64,000 bases of DNA, taken from Acidobacteriota bacterium. GTDB lineage: Bacteria > Acidobacteriota > Terriglobia > Bryobacterales > Bryobacteraceae. Where the stretch lies: positions 1-64,000 of the forward strand of contig JAKOTR010000053.1 in assembly GCA_029776225.1 (NCBI GenBank), in the 5' to 3' direction. Each line of letters opens with the position of its first letter. Position 1 is the first letter of the stretch. A program made the position numbers and the translations under genes. Below the pieces are notes generated by a model. The model ran no database searches and had not been told where the DNA came from. It saw nothing but the letters and a program-made list of their open reading frames with translations. Shown here in pieces: positions 38,814 to 46,866 of the stretch.

Positions 38814-40853
38814 ATGCGTGTGCTGGCCTTTTCTCTTTTGCTTACGGTGTCCGCGCTTGCCGCGCCGCGCTACAACGAGTTCCTGTATGGCGTCGCTTAC
38901 TATCCCGAGCACTGGCCGGAAAAGAGCTGGGAGCGCGACGCCAAGTTGATGAAGGAAGCCGGCGTCAACGTGGTGCGCATCGGTGAGTTCGCCTGGTACC
39001 TCATGGAGCCCCGCGAGGGCGTCTTCGATTTCAGCCTGTTCGACCGCGCCATCGCCGTGATGGCCAAATACGGCATCAAGACCATCCTCGGCACGCCCAC
39101 CGCCGCGCCCCCGAAATGGCTGACGTCGAAGTATCCCGAGACGCTCGCGGTGTACTCGAACGGCCGCCCCGCGGACGATCAAACCCGGCGCCACTACTGC
39201 TACAACTCGCCCGTCTACCGGCGGCTCTCCAAGAGAATCGTCGAGGAGATGGCGGCGCACTTCAAGGACAATCCCCACGTCATCGGATGGCAGATCGATA
39301 ACGAGTTCAACTGCCACATCAGCGAGTGCTACAGCGACAGTTGCCGCGCGGCGTTCCGCGAATGGCTGCGGGAGAAGTACCAAGATTTGCAGTCCCTCAA
39401 TGAACGCTGGGGCAACGCCTTCTGGAGCCAGTGGTACACGCAGTGGGGGCAAATCGACCTTCCCTTCCCCGCCCCGGCATATCACAATCCCGCGCTCATG
39501 CTCGAATTCAAGCGCTTCATTTCCGATTCGGTGAGGTCCTATCAGCGGGACCAGGTCGAGATTATCCGGAAATACCGGCCCAACGACTTCATCACCCACA
39601 ACGGCTATTTCAAGAACATCGATTACTACTTGATGAGCCGCGACCTGGACATCTTCGCGTTCGACAACTATCCCTGCTTTAACAACGAGCCGCGCTTCCC
39701 GGTGGGCTCAAAGCTTACCATGGCGCGCAGTTTCCACGACCGCTTCATGATCATGGAGCAGCAGACCGGACCGGGCGGGCAGGCCTACCTGCTCCGCACC
39801 CCGCGCCCCGGCGAAATGAGCCTGTGGGCATTTCAGGCGATTGCGCACGGCGCCGACGGAATGGTCCACTTCCGCTGGCGCACCGCACGGAAAGGCGCGG
39901 AGGAATACTGGAGCGGCGTTCTCGAACATGACGACGTTCCCCGCGCCCGCTACGAGGAATTCAAAAAGGAAGGCGCCGATATAGGCAGGATCGCCAAGGA
40001 AATTCTCGGCTCGCGCCTGGTGTCCGATATCGCGGTGCTGAAAGATTTCGACGCCGAGTGGGTTTACGACTATCAGTACTTCACTTCCGAAGTGAACGTC
40101 GGCGCCTCGTTCGATCACCTTTTCCGGGCCGCCTCCGAAGCCCGGTACAACATTGATTTCATCGGCCGGCACGCGGATTTCAACCGCTACAAGATCATCT
40201 TCGGCCCGCAGTTGATTCTCATGGACCCGGATCTCGCGCTCAAAATCCGCAAGTTCGTCGAGCAGGGCGGCACGTTCATCATGTCGGCCCACAGCGCGGC
40301 GAAGGACCGCGACAACGGAATGACGCCGCACGTCAAGCCCATTCTGGTGAACGACCTGTTTGGGGTTGAGGTGATCGACTTTCAATGTTACCAGCCGCCT
40401 TCGCGCGGGAAGAACGCAATCCGGTTCGAAGACGGCGCGCTCGTGCCTGTGAACGTTTTCGCTGACGTCCTGAAGACGACGAAAGCCACGCCGGTAGCCG
40501 TCTGGGATCAGGACTACATGAAAGGCACGCCGGCGGTGACCGAGAACCGCGCCGGCAAGGGCCGCGCCGTCTACTACGCGTCATTCTTCAACCTGGAAGC
40601 GGCGCGCGAGTTGATTCGCCGCTATGCCGCGCAATACGGCCTCAAGCCTCTCATGGATGGAGTGCCCGCGGCGGTGGAGGTGACGCGGCGAAGCAAGGGC
40701 CGCAACCATTACTACTTCGTGCTCAACCACGAGAACGAAACCGTTACCATCAAGCCCGGCGCCGGATACTTCGATCTGCTGGCAAACACCCCGGCGCCCG
40801 CGGTTCTCACGCTGAAACCGTTCGAGTACAAAGTTCTCCGGAGGACGCAATGA
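38814..40853 (+). CDS. Exported GH42 beta-galactosidase
   Basis: A 679-residue enzyme with a signal peptide (MRVLAFSLLLTVSALAAP). The TIM barrel begins YGVAYYPEHWPEKSWERDAK and carries the acid/base glutamate E164 in WQIDNEFNC and the nucleophile E315 in IMEQQTGPGG, spaced as in characterised GH42 enzymes. A trimerisation-type middle domain (about 390-610) and a short beta C-terminal domain follow. GH42 enzymes release galactose, or sometimes arabinose, from side chains. The frame begins at 38781, but the signal peptide and -10 set the start at 38814. The stop overlaps the next glycosidase gene by four bases. Confidence 0.92.
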   Translation: MRVLAFSLLLTVSALAAPRYNEFLYGVAYYPEHWPEKSWERDAKLMKEAGVNVVRIGEFAWYLMEPREGVFDFSLFDRAIAVMAKYGIKTILGTPTAAPPKWLTSKYPETLAVYSNGRPADDQTRRHYCYNSPVYRRLSKRIVEEMAAHFKDNPHVIGWQIDNEFNCHISECYSDSCRAAFREWLREKYQDLQSLNERWGNAFWSQWYTQWGQIDLPFPAPAYHNPALMLEFKRFISDSVRSYQRDQVEIIRKYRPNDFITHNGYFKNIDYYLMSRDLDIFAFDNYPCFNNEPRFPVGSKLTMARSFHDRFMIMEQQTGPGGQAYLLRTPRPGEMSLWAFQAIAHGADGMVHFRWRTARKGAEEYWSGVLEHDDVPRARYEEFKKEGADIGRIAKEILGSRLVSDIAVLKDFDAEWVYDYQYFTSEVNVGASFDHLFRAASEARYNIDFIGRHADFNRYKIIFGPQLILMDPDLALKIRKFVEQGGTFIMSAHSAAKDRDNGMTPHVKPILVNDLFGVEVIDFQCYQPPSRGKNAIRFEDGALVPVNVFADVLKTTKATPVAVWDQDYMKGTPAVTENRAGKGRAVYYASFFNLEAARELIRRYAAQYGLKPLMDGVPAAVEVTRRSKGRNHYYFVLNHENETVTIKPGAGYFDLLANTPAPAVLTLKPFEYKVLRRTQ

Positions 40854-42802
40854 GGATGCTCGCTTTGCTGGCGAACCTGGCGCTGCTTGGGAGCGCGGCG
40901 CACGCTCAGATCGATCTGCTGGCGCGGCTTGAGCCCGCCAGCCTCGACCGCTTCCAGCGCAAGGAAGCCTCGGTCTTCTTCGACAAAAGCCTCACCATCA
41001 CGTTCCAGTACACGGCGGGCGAGACCGAGGTGCGCATTCCCGTGGCGCAGGTGGGCTGGCCCACGGACTGGTCGCAGTACAAGGCCATCGATTACACATT
41101 CTTCGCGAGCAGCCTGGAACCCGTCGCCATAGGCTTTTCAGCCCGCGGCCAGACGAAGCTGTTCATCACCGAGCCGCTGCCCGGCATCCGCATCCGCGGC
41201 GTAATCCCCTTCGACGCCTTCACCCAAACCCGCGAGATGACGCCGCTCCGGCCGCTCGGCTTCAAGGTCTGGCCGCAGCGCCTCTTCTCATTCGATAGGG
41301 TCGAAGAGGTGGTCTTCCGCATGCGGTATCCCAACCAGCCGTCGCAGTTCACGCTCTACAACTTCACGCTCGTGAAAGACGTGCCCAAGGACGACATCAT
41401 CGACAGGAAACCGCTGATCGACCGCTACGGCCAGTGGATCGCCGAGAACTGGCCGGACAAGGCGCACAACGACGCCGATTTGCGGCGGCTCTGGGAAGCG
41501 GACCGGCTCGAAGGCGCACGGTTCCCCTTCTGTCCGCTCGGCGGCGATGAGAGCCGCACGCTGCGCGCCACTGGCTTTTTCCGCACGGAGAAAATCGACG
41601 GCCGCTGGGTGTTGATCGACCCGCACGGCCACCCGTTTTACTCGGCCGGAATGGACCTGGTTGGATGGGATCAGGGCAGCTTCGCCACCGACGTCACCGG
41701 CCGCCGGTTTCTGTTTGAGGAGCTGCCGCCGCCCGGCCCGGCCTGGCTCACTCCCGGCCGCCACGTTTCCTTTTACGTCGCCAACATCATGAAACGGTTC
41801 GGCGAAGGCTGGCAGGAAAAGTGGGAGCGCCACATCATCGCGCGGCTGAAGGACTGGGGCTTCAACACCATCGCTAACTGGTCGGACCAAGACCTCGCCA
41901 CGCGCAGCGGCATGCCGTACGTTCTCCCGCTGTACGGCTGGACAACGCGCAAGACATTCCCGTTCCCCTACGATTTCCCCGATGTGTTTTCCAAGGAGTT
42001 CGAGGCCAACGTGGACGCCGCCGCGAAGCGCCAGTGCGAGCCGCTGAAGAACGACCCCAACCTCATCGGCTGGTTCATCGGCAACGAGCCGCACTGGGCG
42101 CGCAGCTTCGGAGCGCTGAAATCCTGGCCGGACATGCTGCTGGACGATCCCGAACCGTCGGCCACCAAGGATAAGCTCAAAGCTCTTCTGGCAGAGAATC
42201 CCTCCGAAGCCGAGCGCATCAAGAGCGAGTTTCTCTACACGTGCGCGCGGCAGTACTTCGAGACCATTACGCGCGCCATACGGAAGCACGACCCCAACCA
42301 CCTGGTGCTCGGAATCCGTTTCGCCGAGCGCCCCAACCGCCGCTGGGCGGAGATGAGCGCGCTGTTTGACGTCTTCAGCATCAACATCTACTCGACGTCA
42401 TTCGCGCCCGATCCCGAGATGGTCCGCGAGTACGCCGAAGTATCCGGCCGGCCGGTGATGATCGGCGAGTTTACCGCCGCCGCGCCGGGGCGCGGGCTGC
42501 AAGGCCTGTTCTATTTCGGACATAAAGTCCGCGACCAGGCCGAACGCGCCAAGGCTTACCGCTACTACGTCGAAAAGGCCGCCGCCGATCCCAACATCAT
42601 CGGCACGCACTGGTTTCAGATGGTGGACGATTTGCCGACCGGCCGGCCGAGCGACCAGGAGCGGCTCAACTACGGGTTCATCAACGTGCTGGACCTGCCG
42701 TACCCGGATCTCGTGCGCGCCGCCCGCCAGACGCACCGGCGGCTGTACGATTTGAAATTCGGCCGGACGCAGCCCTTTTCCGAAAAACCGCGGTGGAATT
42801 GA
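40850..42802 (+). CDS. Exported GH50-like (agarase-type) glycoside hydrolase
   Basis: A 650-residue exported protein (MRMLALLANLALLGSAAHAQ). An N-terminal beta domain (about 25-190, YTAGETEVRIPVAQVGWPTDW) precedes a TIM barrel whose strand-4 motif FIGNEPHW holds acid/base E413 and whose strand-7 motif MIGEFTAA holds nucleophile E540. The linker ATGFFRTEKIDGRWVLIDPHGHPFYSAG resembles the GH50 agarase family. Agar is unlikely in soil, so a related galactan is a reasonable guess only. An ATGA overlap couples it to the GH42 gene, so both enzymes are made together. Confidence 0.8.
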   Translation: MRMLALLANLALLGSAAHAQIDLLARLEPASLDRFQRKEASVFFDKSLTITFQYTAGETEVRIPVAQVGWPTDWSQYKAIDYTFFASSLEPVAIGFSARGQTKLFITEPLPGIRIRGVIPFDAFTQTREMTPLRPLGFKVWPQRLFSFDRVEEVVFRMRYPNQPSQFTLYNFTLVKDVPKDDIIDRKPLIDRYGQWIAENWPDKAHNDADLRRLWEADRLEGARFPFCPLGGDESRTLRATGFFRTEKIDGRWVLIDPHGHPFYSAGMDLVGWDQGSFATDVTGRRFLFEELPPPGPAWLTPGRHVSFYVANIMKRFGEGWQEKWERHIIARLKDWGFNTIANWSDQDLATRSGMPYVLPLYGWTTRKTFPFPYDFPDVFSKEFEANVDAAAKRQCEPLKNDPNLIGWFIGNEPHWARSFGALKSWPDMLLDDPEPSATKDKLKALLAENPSEAERIKSEFLYTCARQYFETITRAIRKHDPNHLVLGIRFAERPNRRWAEMSALFDVFSINIYSTSFAPDPEMVREYAEVSGRPVMIGEFTAAAPGRGLQGLFYFGHKVRDQAERAKAYRYYVEKAAADPNIIGTHWFQMVDDLPTGRPSDQERLNYGFINVLDLPYPDLVRAARQTHRRLYDLKFGRTQPFSEKPRWN

Positions 42803-42809
42803 GCGCGGA

Positions 42810-43643
42810 TCAGTGCCGCCGTTCGAGACGGGCGAGTTCCCGCCGGATGAGCGGATTGTCCGGATACTCGCACGCGAACTCGCGCAGCATCCGCTCGCTT
42901 TCCTCCGGGCGCTTCTCGCGCAGATAGATGATGGACAGCAGAATCTTCGCGAAGGGCCTCAGGTAAGTCCCGGATTGGGCCACTAGTTTCAGGTTCTCGA
43001 CCGCTTGCTTCTTGCTCCCCTTCACGCGGTCGAAGCGCGCAAACCAGCGCATGAAGAAGGGCATCGAACCGACCAGGTACTCGCTCACGCCGGCGGTCAG
43101 GTAGGCATCGTAATAGTGCGGGTTTTGATCGAGCAGGCGCACGGCAAATTTTTGTGACTGCCGGGCATAGGCGAGGCTCCCGAGTTGCCGCTTCTCAACC
43201 AGCGCCGCGTAGTCGGTTTCGATGCCCGACACCGCGGACATCGTGAACAGCGCGTCCTCGTCCCGCGGATTGGCCTCCAGCCGGACCTCGGCGTGCCGCC
43301 TCGCCTGCGCGAGCGCTTCCTGCATCGCCCGCTTCACCTCTTCGTCGGGGCGGCCTTTCTTCTTGGCCGTGATCCGCTCGTCGTCAACGAAGAATTCCGC
43401 CTCCAGAATACCCAGCCGGTGCAGCTCCGAAAACAGGTACGCGGAGGCACGGACCATGTAGCCCAGCGGGTCATCGGGTTTTTCCGTGAGATGCCGGTCA
43501 AGAATCCGGTGAGTGCCCGCGAAATCGAAGCTGTAGAGCCTCTCAAGGGCCTGATGGATCGCGGGGGTTCCGTTGGCGTTCTGTCCCGGCAGTCCGGCCG
43601 CGGCTAACAAGAGCAGGGCGGCTGCCGCCCAAAATCTGTGCAT
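42810..43643 (-). CDS. Exported TPR-like protein
   Basis: A 277-residue exported protein (signal MHRFWAAAALLLLAAAGLPGQ). Pairs of helices of about 34 residues run through the mature part (AIHQALERLYSFDFAGTHRILDRHL, ARRHAEVRLEANPRDEDALFTMS, VENLKLVAQSGTYLRPFAKILLS, SERMLREFACEYPDNPLIRRELARL), which are TPR-like. It ends 8 bases from the convergent GH50-like gene. A TATTAT with GGGGA lies immediately before the ATG. TPR proteins mediate protein contacts; no partner is evident. Confidence 0.75.
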   Translation of the reverse strand: MHRFWAAAALLLLAAAGLPGQNANGTPAIHQALERLYSFDFAGTHRILDRHLTEKPDDPLGYMVRASAYLFSELHRLGILEAEFFVDDERITAKKKGRPDEEVKRAMQEALAQARRHAEVRLEANPRDEDALFTMSAVSGIETDYAALVEKRQLGSLAYARQSQKFAVRLLDQNPHYYDAYLTAGVSEYLVGSMPFFMRWFARFDRVKGSKKQAVENLKLVAQSGTYLRPFAKILLSIIYLREKRPEESERMLREFACEYPDNPLIRRELARLERRH

Positions 43644-43698
43644 TCCCCATAATAGCTGGCGAGATTAGTCAGTGCGAGTAGGTTTTGGTCCGAATCAC

Positions 43699-43971
43699 TC
43701 AAGCAGTTCTCGGGAAGCGAGTGCCTACGCGCGCCAGTCCCCGCAGCACGCGCGCGGGCAGCGTCACAACCGCCCACACAAGCTGGAGCACTCCCCCGAC
43801 CGCGATCCCGAGTAGCCGGAACGGCAGCAGCAACAGCCACACCACCGGGTAGAGCACCAGCGCCAGCAGCGCAAGCGGCCAGCACAGAACCAGCAGAATC
43901 AGCCACAGAATGAACGTCAGCACGGCTCGGTCCTCAAAAGACCATACGCAACCGCCGCGGAACAGGTTCAA
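43699..43971 (-). CDS. Small hydrophobic membrane protein
   Basis: A product of about 90 residues with one long or two short membrane segments (LTFILWLILLVLCWPLALLALVLYPVVWLLLLP region) and an amphipathic basic C-terminus. Two TTG codons can start it, at 43992 and 43971; the latter overlaps the stop of the upstream methyltransferase-like gene as TTGA, consistent with coupling, and is used here. I recognise no family, and the start is uncertain. Confidence 0.5.
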   Translation of the reverse strand: MNLFRGGCVWSFEDRAVLTFILWLILLVLCWPLALLALVLYPVVWLLLLPFRLLGIAVGGVLQLVWAVVTLPARVLRGLARVGTRFPRTA

Positions 43972-44975
43972 TGTGCGCGCGCGTACTCGCAAAGAGCGCG
44001 CAGGTTTTCAAGCGGAGTGTTTCTCACAACCTCGCAGCCGGCATTCACGATGTAGCGCGGGCCGGCCTGCCGGTGGCACTCCTCGATAGCCGCCGCGACG
44101 CTCTCCGGAGTACCCTTGCACAACACGCTCACCGGATCGATGTTTCCGGAAAGCACCTGCTGGGGGCCCATCTTCTCGCGCGCCTCGCCCACCGGCGCCA
44201 TCCAGTCCAGGTCCACCATGTCAGCGCCGACGCGTCCCATTCCGGCAAACAGCTTCCGCGTTCTCCCGCAGATGTGCAGGCGCACGCGCGCCCCCATCGC
44301 CCGTATGCCGTCCACGAGTTTCTTTTCGTAAGGCCAGACGAACTCTTCGTAGATGGCCGGCCCTACCAGCGAAGCGGCCGCGTCGCCTACGCCGATCACA
44401 TCCGCGCCCGCTTCCACCTGCGCACGGGCGAACGCCAGTTCCATCTCCACCGCGAAGGCGAACAGGTCGCGGATAAAGGCCGGGTCGTCCACGAAGTCCG
44501 TCATGAGCGTGTTGATGCCGCGCAGGTCGGCCCCCATCGCGCACGGGCCTTCCACCCAGCCCTCGACCATCAGTTGCCCGGCCGTCCTCTGCTTCAGCAG
44601 GGCGACGGCGCAGACCCGGTCGTGCATGCGGCCGCCGCCAAGCGGGTCCGGCGGCTTCAGCCGCGCCAGCGCCGCCTTTTCGCGCAGCACCACGCCGCTC
44701 TCGACGATGGCGGGCGGCTGATCCTCGAACCAGGCGATCTCTCCCCCGAGGTCCGCCACCTCGCGCGCCGGGTCGGAGATGGCCGAAACGTGGTCGAAAC
44801 CGAACTCCTCCGCGGTGCGGATCTGCGCTTCCACCAGCACGCGATGGTTCACGGCATAGTCGCGGTATTTCACGCCGCAGCGGTCCGCCGCGAACATCAT
44901 GGTGATCGGCATGAGCGGCAGGTGATCGACCGGCGCTCCATCAAACATCGCAAGAACTCGTTCCCGTCCGTTCAT
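43968..44975 (-). CDS. URO-D-superfamily protein (corrinoid methyltransferase type, MtaA/CmuA-like)
   Basis: A 335-residue cytoplasmic barrel protein of the uroporphyrinogen-decarboxylase superfamily. It starts MNGRERVLAMFDG, as the methyltransferase branch does, and has the zinc-site pattern of that branch: histidine and cysteine in RLHICGRT (about 240) and the late cysteine in VNAGCEV. True HemE proteins differ at these points. MtaA-like proteins move methyl groups from a corrinoid protein to a thiol acceptor. No corrinoid protein gene lies beside it. The start overlaps the DUF1638 gene stop (ATGA); the longer frame to 45590 lies inside that gene. Confidence 0.85.
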   Translation of the reverse strand: MNGRERVLAMFDGAPVDHLPLMPITMMFAADRCGVKYRDYAVNHRVLVEAQIRTAEEFGFDHVSAISDPAREVADLGGEIAWFEDQPPAIVESGVVLREKAALARLKPPDPLGGGRMHDRVCAVALLKQRTAGQLMVEGWVEGPCAMGADLRGINTLMTDFVDDPAFIRDLFAFAVEMELAFARAQVEAGADVIGVGDAAASLVGPAIYEEFVWPYEKKLVDGIRAMGARVRLHICGRTRKLFAGMGRVGADMVDLDWMAPVGEAREKMGPQQVLSGNIDPVSVLCKGTPESVAAAIEECHRQAGPRYIVNAGCEVVRNTPLENLRALCEYARAH

Positions 44976-45718
44976 TGAGCCTTCTCCGCTCCGACAATGC
45001 TGCCGTCGTAGCGCGCCACTACGCGCCAGCCCGGTTGCAAGACGAGGAAATCGTCCGAATCCCACTCGGCATCCACAAGGCGCCGGATCAGCGTCATGTC
45101 CCCCTGGATTTTTTCGAATTTCCAGTTGCGGCGCGCAGCCTCCTTGCGGGTTTCGCGCTCGAAGCGGTCGTCCGGCTCGACGCCCATCTCGATGAACGTG
45201 AATTGCCCGTAGTTCCGCGTTAGGTTCCCCAGCTTCTCCCAGAGATAACGCGCGTTGTCTTCGCCGTACTTCGCCACCAGGTCTTCGAAGACATACCCGA
45301 TGCCGGTCTTGTCGCGCAGCGCGGGGGAATTCAACTGTTCGAGCCCCTGCCCGCGCTCGATCCAGCCGGTAGTCTTGAAGTAAACGCCGGGATGGCTGTT
45401 GAAATAGTCGAGGTAGCGCTCCTTGCTGCCGAGGAACAGCGTGATGCAGTCGTGTGCGCGCGGCAAGGCAACCGGAAGACCGCGCGCGGTGAGTCCCACG
45501 AGCCCGGTGCCGCACAAAGCATAGCCCAGCGCCACGGCATCGTATTGCGATTCGTCCACCGCGTCGAGCGCCGCCTGCAGCCGCTCGCACATGCCGGCTG
45601 TGGCCATGTCGTGCAGCCCCTTGGGCAGAAACTCCACGTCCACTTTGTTGGGCGACCGCGACACCGCCGCGCAGATCTCACGATAAAGAATTTCGCACGC
45701 GATCAGCTTCAGCCGCAC
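44972..45718 (-). CDS. DUF1638 protein coupled to the URO-D-like methyltransferase
   Basis: A 248-residue soluble protein beginning VRLKLIACEILYRE, with the DUF1638 blocks CEILYREICA, LGYALCGTGLVGL, LPRAHDCITLFLGS and VYFKTTGWIE. Several cysteines and the RAHDC motif could bind metal or cofactor. DUF1638 genes recur next to corrinoid methyltransferase genes in anaerobes, and here the coupling (ATGA) to a URO-D-like gene fits that. The biochemical role is unknown. GTG at 45718 is used; a TTG at 45736 has TACAAT 8 bases upstream and could be the start of a leaderless transcript. Confidence 0.8.
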   Translation of the reverse strand: MRLKLIACEILYREICAAVSRSPNKVDVEFLPKGLHDMATAGMCERLQAALDAVDESQYDAVALGYALCGTGLVGLTARGLPVALPRAHDCITLFLGSKERYLDYFNSHPGVYFKTTGWIERGQGLEQLNSPALRDKTGIGYVFEDLVAKYGEDNARYLWEKLGNLTRNYGQFTFIEMGVEPDDRFERETRKEAARRNWKFEKIQGDMTLIRRLVDAEWDSDDFLVLQPGWRVVARYDGSIVGAEKAQ

Positions 45719-45819
45719 ACCACTTCGATTCGACAATTTAGACCATTGTAGTGGAGCGGAGCGCGGCCCCGTGCGGCTGTCGCGGAGAGAAACGCGGCCG
45801 GGCGTTTGCCCGTGCGGCA

Positions 45820-46104
45820 CTATGCGACGGTGGCGAGCCTGACGATGATGAAAATGTTCCAGGCGCCCAGGGCGGCGTACCAGTAATTGATCCAGCGGAT
45901 CACGTGGCGCCGTTGGAGAAACAGACAGGCGCCCGCCAGCGCGAAAGCGACGAGTTTGGATCCCCCGACGCTCAGCACCGGTCCTAATCCCGACGCCAGC
46001 AGGAACCGGACCAGCGGGCTGGCCTCGCTGGCGCCCAAACTCAGCCCGACGAGCGTCGTCGCGAAGTCCACAAGCTGCAACAAGGCAAAAGTCAGCAGGA
46101 GCAC
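45820..46104 (-). CDS. DUF5658-like small membrane protein
   Basis: A 94-residue protein with three membrane helices. The N-terminal LLQLVDFATTLVGLSLGASEASPL matches the DUF5658 pattern (D-x2-TT followed by a Gly, Glu and Pro-Leu loop). Function is unknown for the family, which is common in Acidobacteria. Separate neighbours on both sides suggest it is a single gene. Confidence 0.7.
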   Translation of the reverse strand: MLLLTFALLQLVDFATTLVGLSLGASEASPLVRFLLASGLGPVLSVGGSKLVAFALAGACLFLQRRHVIRWINYWYAALGAWNIFIIVRLATVA

Positions 46105-46154
46105 GTTTCACTCATCGGCTGCGCGCCGGGAAAGCTGTAGAGCCGGGAATAAAA

Positions 46155-46186
46155 CCGGAATGCGGCGTCCCGTCCGGGCCGCCGCA
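46155..46186 (-). terminator. Intrinsic-type terminator after the DUF2892 gene
   Basis: TGCGGCG (46161-46167) pairs with CGCCGCA (46180-46186) and an inner CCCG/CGGG extends the stem. On the minus strand the hairpin is followed by TTCCGGTTTTATT. It lies 16 bases after the stop at 46202. Confidence 0.5.
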
Positions 46187-46201
46187 CCCGGAAAACGGCA
46201 G

Positions 46202-46387
46202 CTACCGGCGGACCAGGCGCTTGATCGGCGAGTGCCCGGTTGCCCCGGTGAGCAGAGAGGTCGCTGCCACGGCTGACAGAATGCCCTTCCACTTGTACCT
46301 GAGCGGCAGGAAAATCGCTGCGGCGGCAGCCGCCGCCCCGATCCCCATGTTGATCTTTTGTTCTTTGTTCCCAGTGTTGACTCTCAT
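46202..46387 (-). CDS. DUF2892-like (YgaP transmembrane type) small protein
   Basis: A 61-residue membrane protein opening MRVNTGNKEQKINMGIGAAA, with the N-terminal charged segment and following helix typical of DUF2892, and a second helix ending LLTGATGHSPIKRLV. The usual cysteine of the ending (CP) is replaced by SP. A GAGGAG precedes the ATG. Its transcript is predicted to start near 46572, giving a long G-rich leader. Confidence 0.75.
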   Translation of the reverse strand: MRVNTGNKEQKINMGIGAAAAAAAIFLPLRYKWKGILSAVAATSLLTGATGHSPIKRLVRR

Positions 46388-46458
46388 TGGCTCCTCTTTC
46401 GGAATCCGGCCGGCAGTCCCCCTGTGTCACGAAGTGCGGCCCGGCTTCTCGTCTATGC

Positions 46459-46515
46459 CCCTCGGACTCAGGACCGCCCCCTGCGGCGCTGCCCGACCCT
46501 CGGACATCCCCTCGG
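46459..46515. repeat. Three CCCTCGG motifs in the DUF2892 leader
   Basis: CCCTCGG at 46459-46465, 46497-46503 and 46509-46515, read as CCGAGGG in the leader RNA. G-runs of four or five bases accompany them, so the RNA is strongly structured or quadruplex-prone. Confidence 0.4.
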
Positions 46516-46578
46516 GCGCGACGGTCCCCCTGACCGCGGAGTCCCGCGGCCATAGGCTTGCGATAGCCCTATATTTGT

Positions 46579-46607
46579 ATTAGATCCTGAACAGCCGGTG
46601 GATGCAA
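46579..46607 (-). promoter_or_regulatory. Promoter of the DUF2892 gene
   Basis: Minus strand TTGCAT (46607-46602), 17-bp spacer, TCTAAT (46584-46579). It predicts a leader of about 185 bases. Confidence 0.5.
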
Positions 46608-46625
46608 ATGGATCTCCTAGTACGT

Positions 46626-46664
46626 CTACCCCTAGATGGGGGTAGCCTCTAACCCCTAAAGAGG
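46626..46664. promoter_or_regulatory. Two adjoining dyads, response-regulator-like sites
   Basis: CTACCCC-TAGATG-GGGGTAG (46626-46645) is a perfect 7-bp inverted repeat; CCTCT-AACCCCTAA-AGAGG (46646-46664) follows at once. The TACCCCT heptamer matches the general NarL-type half-site. Confidence 0.45.
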
Positions 46665-46708
46665 TATGTACAACCCTTTAATGCGGGCTAGAAAGGGATT
46701 TCTGGTTC

Positions 46709-46733
46709 TAGTACTGTCAAAAGGTGAGTACTA
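46709..46733. promoter_or_regulatory. TAGTACT inverted repeat
   Basis: TAGTACT (46709-46715) and AGTACTA (46727-46733), exactly complementary, centres 18 bases apart. A further TAGTAC lies at 46618-46623. TACTAT at 46729-46734 may be the -10 for the gene at 46867, so a bound protein would cover it. Confidence 0.45.
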
Positions 46734-46754
46734 TGCACACCGGAATTGCTCCCG

Positions 46755-46772
46755 TAGTTCTATTAGTTCTAT
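46755..46772. repeat. Tandem TAGTTCTAT repeat
   Basis: Two exact, adjoining copies of TAGTTCTAT (46755-46763 and 46764-46772) in the probable leader of the gene at 46867. Confidence 0.5.
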
Positions 46773-46866
46773 CCGAGCGCTATTCCCGTCCCTCCTCCGG
46801 CTTGTGCTGATTAGCGCATAGCGGCCCGGCAGGCCGCATGCGATTCCAAGGAGTACCAATCACCCA

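Larger units (their letters stand above)
46388..46866. other. Gene-free 479-base regulatory stretch
   Basis: No convincing gene on either strand. The left part (to about 46560) is the G-rich leader of the minus-strand DUF2892 gene. The right part (46560-46866) is much richer in A and T than its surroundings and is filled with short dyads and tandem repeats, listed separately; it serves as the promoter region of the plus-strand gene at 46867. Confidence 0.6.

Noticed and set aside
43604-43906. 100-codon minus-strand frame (Ala/Gly/Arg rich) overlapping the small membrane protein
   Set aside because: The competing frame (43699-43971) encodes clean membrane helices; this one is composition-biased and overlaps the TPR gene start.
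45590-45590. Longer start for the URO-D-like gene at 45590
   Set aside because: The added residues come from the DUF1638 gene read in another frame and are not methyltransferase-like.
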